Assembly: GCF_000203815.1 (NCBI RefSeq)
Contig: NW_004457735.1
Span: forward strand, 1,736,001-1,800,000
DNA: 64,000 bases
Source of the DNA: Cavenderia fasciculata
Lineage: Eukaryota > Evosea > Eumycetozoa > Acytosteliales > Cavenderiaceae
Reading direction: 5' to 3'
How positions within the stretch are numbered: the stretch's first letter is position 1; every line of letters begins with the position of its first letter. Of this stretch, positions 61,580-64,000 are shown one piece after another. The notes under the pieces are model-generated. The model saw nothing but the letters and a program-made list of their open reading frames with translations. It was not told where the DNA came from and did not search any database. The position numbers were made by a program, and so were the translations under genes.

Positions 61580-64000
61580 ATGATAAACAGTAGCAATAGC
61601 ACTATCCAACAACAACAGCAGCAGCAGCAGCAAGGAGGAGCAGTGGGAAGAGGAATGGTACTCACAAATGATACCTTTCTCATGCGAATAAATGAATTAG
61701 AGGTAGGTGTCTCTTATTATCATATCATATCACAATATATAGGGAATGAGAGTGTCGGTAGTAGTAAAAGAAGTAGTCAACTCTCTCTCTCTCTCTCTGT
61801 CTCACTCAACTGCAGACACTTGTTATTAATAACTACACAGCAAATATGCTAATAACAAAACACCCACACTCAAAAACGCAAACCAACAACAATGCATCGC
61901 ACAGAGATAGACAGAAATTTCATCTTTTACACTTTTTTTTTTGACAACTACAACTATCACACTGTACACACACAATTGTGAAAGCATGTGAGCTAATAAT
62001 AATAATTATAGTTATAACTAGTATACTAGTATACTAGTGGGTGGGATCATCCATCATTTTAAATTTAATCCCGATCCATTATCTCTTATTAAATTGATAT
62101 TCAACTATTTATTATGGACGCACAAATTGATGAATCAACCGACCGACTACTAAAGACAAAGAGGGAAGGGTAGGGTTGAGAATTGATTGATTAATTCGAC
62201 AGAGAGACATGTGATGGATTGAAATTACTCCCTCACTCAAGAATAATAATATCTATTGATAATTTTCATATTATTATTATTGTGTACTACTACTATTTTT
62301 ACAACTCTTATTCCACCTTTTACACCATCATCATCACCACCACCACCAGTCTCCCAAAAGCAGTCAAGAGCTCCTCGTTTATCAATCCTTGTCCTTTTTC
62401 CTTTTCTTTCTTTTTTTTTTTTTAATCGATATATTATTTACACATCTATAATTTGAATCAATCGATTAAATTGTCGTTATTCCTTTCTCCTCCTTATCCC
62501 TTTACTACATTTTCACATACCCTTTACCAAATCATTAAAAAACCTCTTTCCTTTTATATTTTGTTTAGGAACAAAACCAAAAATTGGTCAATAGAGTTGA
62601 CGAACTGGAAGCAATCAATCAAAGCCTTAAAGTACAACTGGAATATTTCCAAACTAAACTATTGGAATCTAGCTTTGAGGATAACAAAGACCTCTCTTCA
62701 TGTCTATCAGACATTTATAACAGTTTGTCAATTACCGATATTCAACCAACAACTGCAGAGTCAAACAACAATAATACTGTTGCCAACAAACACATTAGAA
62801 GCAAGACGGAAAAGGCATTACCAACTCCACCACCTAGACTTAACCATATTGGTAGCAACGGCCATCCAACAACAACAAATAATAATAATAATAATAGTAA
62901 TAATAGTGTGATTAGTCCAAGAAGACCAACTTTGCTAACACGTAGCAATTCAGAGACATCTTTTGAATCAAAGATGGGAAATAATCATAATGGTATGTCA
63001 GATGACTTGTCTAGTAGTGGGAGTAGCAGCGCAACGACGCCACCCAATGGAAAGAATGGAAATTGGTCGGCTGGAGCAGTCACACCAAAACAAAGATCAG
63101 ACTCGATCGTTGTCGGTATCAATCCAAACAAGGATCCATTCCAAAGACTAAATAATTCAAGCTCTAGTGGCAGCAGCCTTCCAAGCAGTCCAAATAGAAT
63201 CCTAAATGGAAGTCCACAAAATTCACGCGAGAACCTAATGAGCCATTCATCGTCCTCTACACCCTCTAACCAATCGCCACCCTATTCTCCCGCCTCGCTG
63301 GCTTCATCCACCAACTCGGTTGGTGCTTATCCATACAATAGCGTTCCTGCCGGCAGCTCTGGCAGTGTAAATTCATCACCTCAATTGCTCTCCACCTCAC
63401 CGTCGGTTGAGCCAATCTCCCTCTCTTCGTCCATCACATCTGCCGACGCCATCAAGCGTCGTCCAGTACCCATTCCATCCATTCCCAACCGTCGTCCACC
63501 AAGCCAAACCTCACCCACCACGCCATCGGCACCAATGGCACCATTGCCCTTGGTCAGAACAGCATCGGCCGCACCAAAACCAATCTCTACCAGCCCAAGC
63601 AGCTCATACGGCACACCCCCACCCATCGTCCCAAGAACCAGCATTTCAGCATCAACCGATTCCCTGTCCTCATCGGCCGAGGACCTTCAAACAAACGCCA
63701 TCCTCGAAGAGCCAGAGGAAAACCCAGACGATCCAAACCTAGTTCTCGTTAAAAATGAAAACGGCAACTACTTGGTGCGTGGTGGCACCCTAGAAAAGTT
63801 GGTGTTGCGTCTTTCCTATGACAAGTCGCACGACACTGACTTTGCCGCTGCCTTTTTGTTGACCTATCGTTCATTTACCACCCCGGCCGATCTCATGGAG
63901 ATGTTGATCAAGAGTTACAACTCGATTGGAGGTAGCTCAATAGCCGATGAAAAGAAGAGAAAGATTACTCGTCTCCGTGTTGCCAACGTCGTCAAGATGT
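61580..64000 (+). CDS. Ras guanine-nucleotide exchange factor, N-terminal part (cut by window end)
   Basis: Activator of Ras-type GTPases. Exon 1 is 61580-61702 and exon 2 runs 62569 to beyond the window; 518 residues are visible and the reading frame is open at the edge. A Gln run is followed by a coiled coil that spans the splice (TNDTFLMRINELE to EQNQKLVNRVDELEAINQSL). A Ser/Pro/Asn-rich stretch of about 300 residues follows, then the start of the RasGEF N-terminal (REM) domain: NYLVRGGTLEKLVLRLSYDK, DTDFAAAFLLTYRSFTTPAD. The catalytic CDC25 domain must lie to the right. The intron (866 bases) is the longest in the window. Dictyostelids have many RasGEFs; the paralogue is not identified. 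Confidence 0.88.

Overview
The window is eukaryotic nuclear DNA from a social amoeba (Dictyostelia). The evidence is short AT-rich GT-AG introns, coding runs of Asn, Gln, Ser, Thr and His, AT-rich intergenic DNA full of simple repeats, and dictyostelid-type gene content. Coding DNA here looks less AT-rich than I would expect for Dictyostelium discoideum, so a group such as Cavenderia or Heterostelium fits better. That is an inference; I ran no search.

Layout. 1-9 kb: mitochondrial porin (VDAC), a KAT14/CSRP2BP-type acetyltransferase and a CDK-like kinase, all on the minus strand. The kinase has an apparent one-base frameshift and an oversized intron. 9-12 kb: repeat-rich DNA without genes. 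12-21 kb: a C2-RasGAP, a tRNA for selenocysteine, an acidic repeat protein of unknown function, an SLC45-like sugar transporter and the Sm protein B. 21-33 kb: a GH15 trehalase/glucoamylase-like enzyme, an intergenic hairpin, an F-box-like protein, a guanylate-binding-protein-like GTPase, a glutathionyl-hydroquinone-reductase-like transferase, a doublecortin protein and TRAPPC3. 34-41 kb: a CH-IQ-DH-PH RhoGEF, a universal stress protein, an unrecognised coiled-coil protein and a GNAT acetyltransferase. 41-50 kb: repeat-rich spacer, a GATA factor and MCM2. 53-64 kb: cyclin Y, syntaxin 5, SNW1/SKIP, a tRNA-dihydrouridine synthase and the 5' part of a RasGEF that runs off the window.

Genes are packed on both strands in no operon-like order. 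Functional themes recur without clustering: Ras/Rho signalling (RasGAP, RhoGEF, RasGEF), splicing (SmB, SNW1), ER-Golgi traffic (TRAPPC3, syntaxin 5), tRNA biology (tRNA-Sec, Dus), and chromatin, replication and transcription (KAT14-like, MCM2, GATA). I saw no transposon, CRISPR array, rRNA or virus-like gene.

The items most worth a second look are the tRNA-Sec gene, the CDK frameshift together with its structured intron island, the imperfect long hairpin at about 23.8 kb, the unrecognised protein family at 39.6-40.1 kb, and large low-complexity insertions inside conserved domains (the RhoGEF PH domain and the SNW1 Arg/Asp tract).
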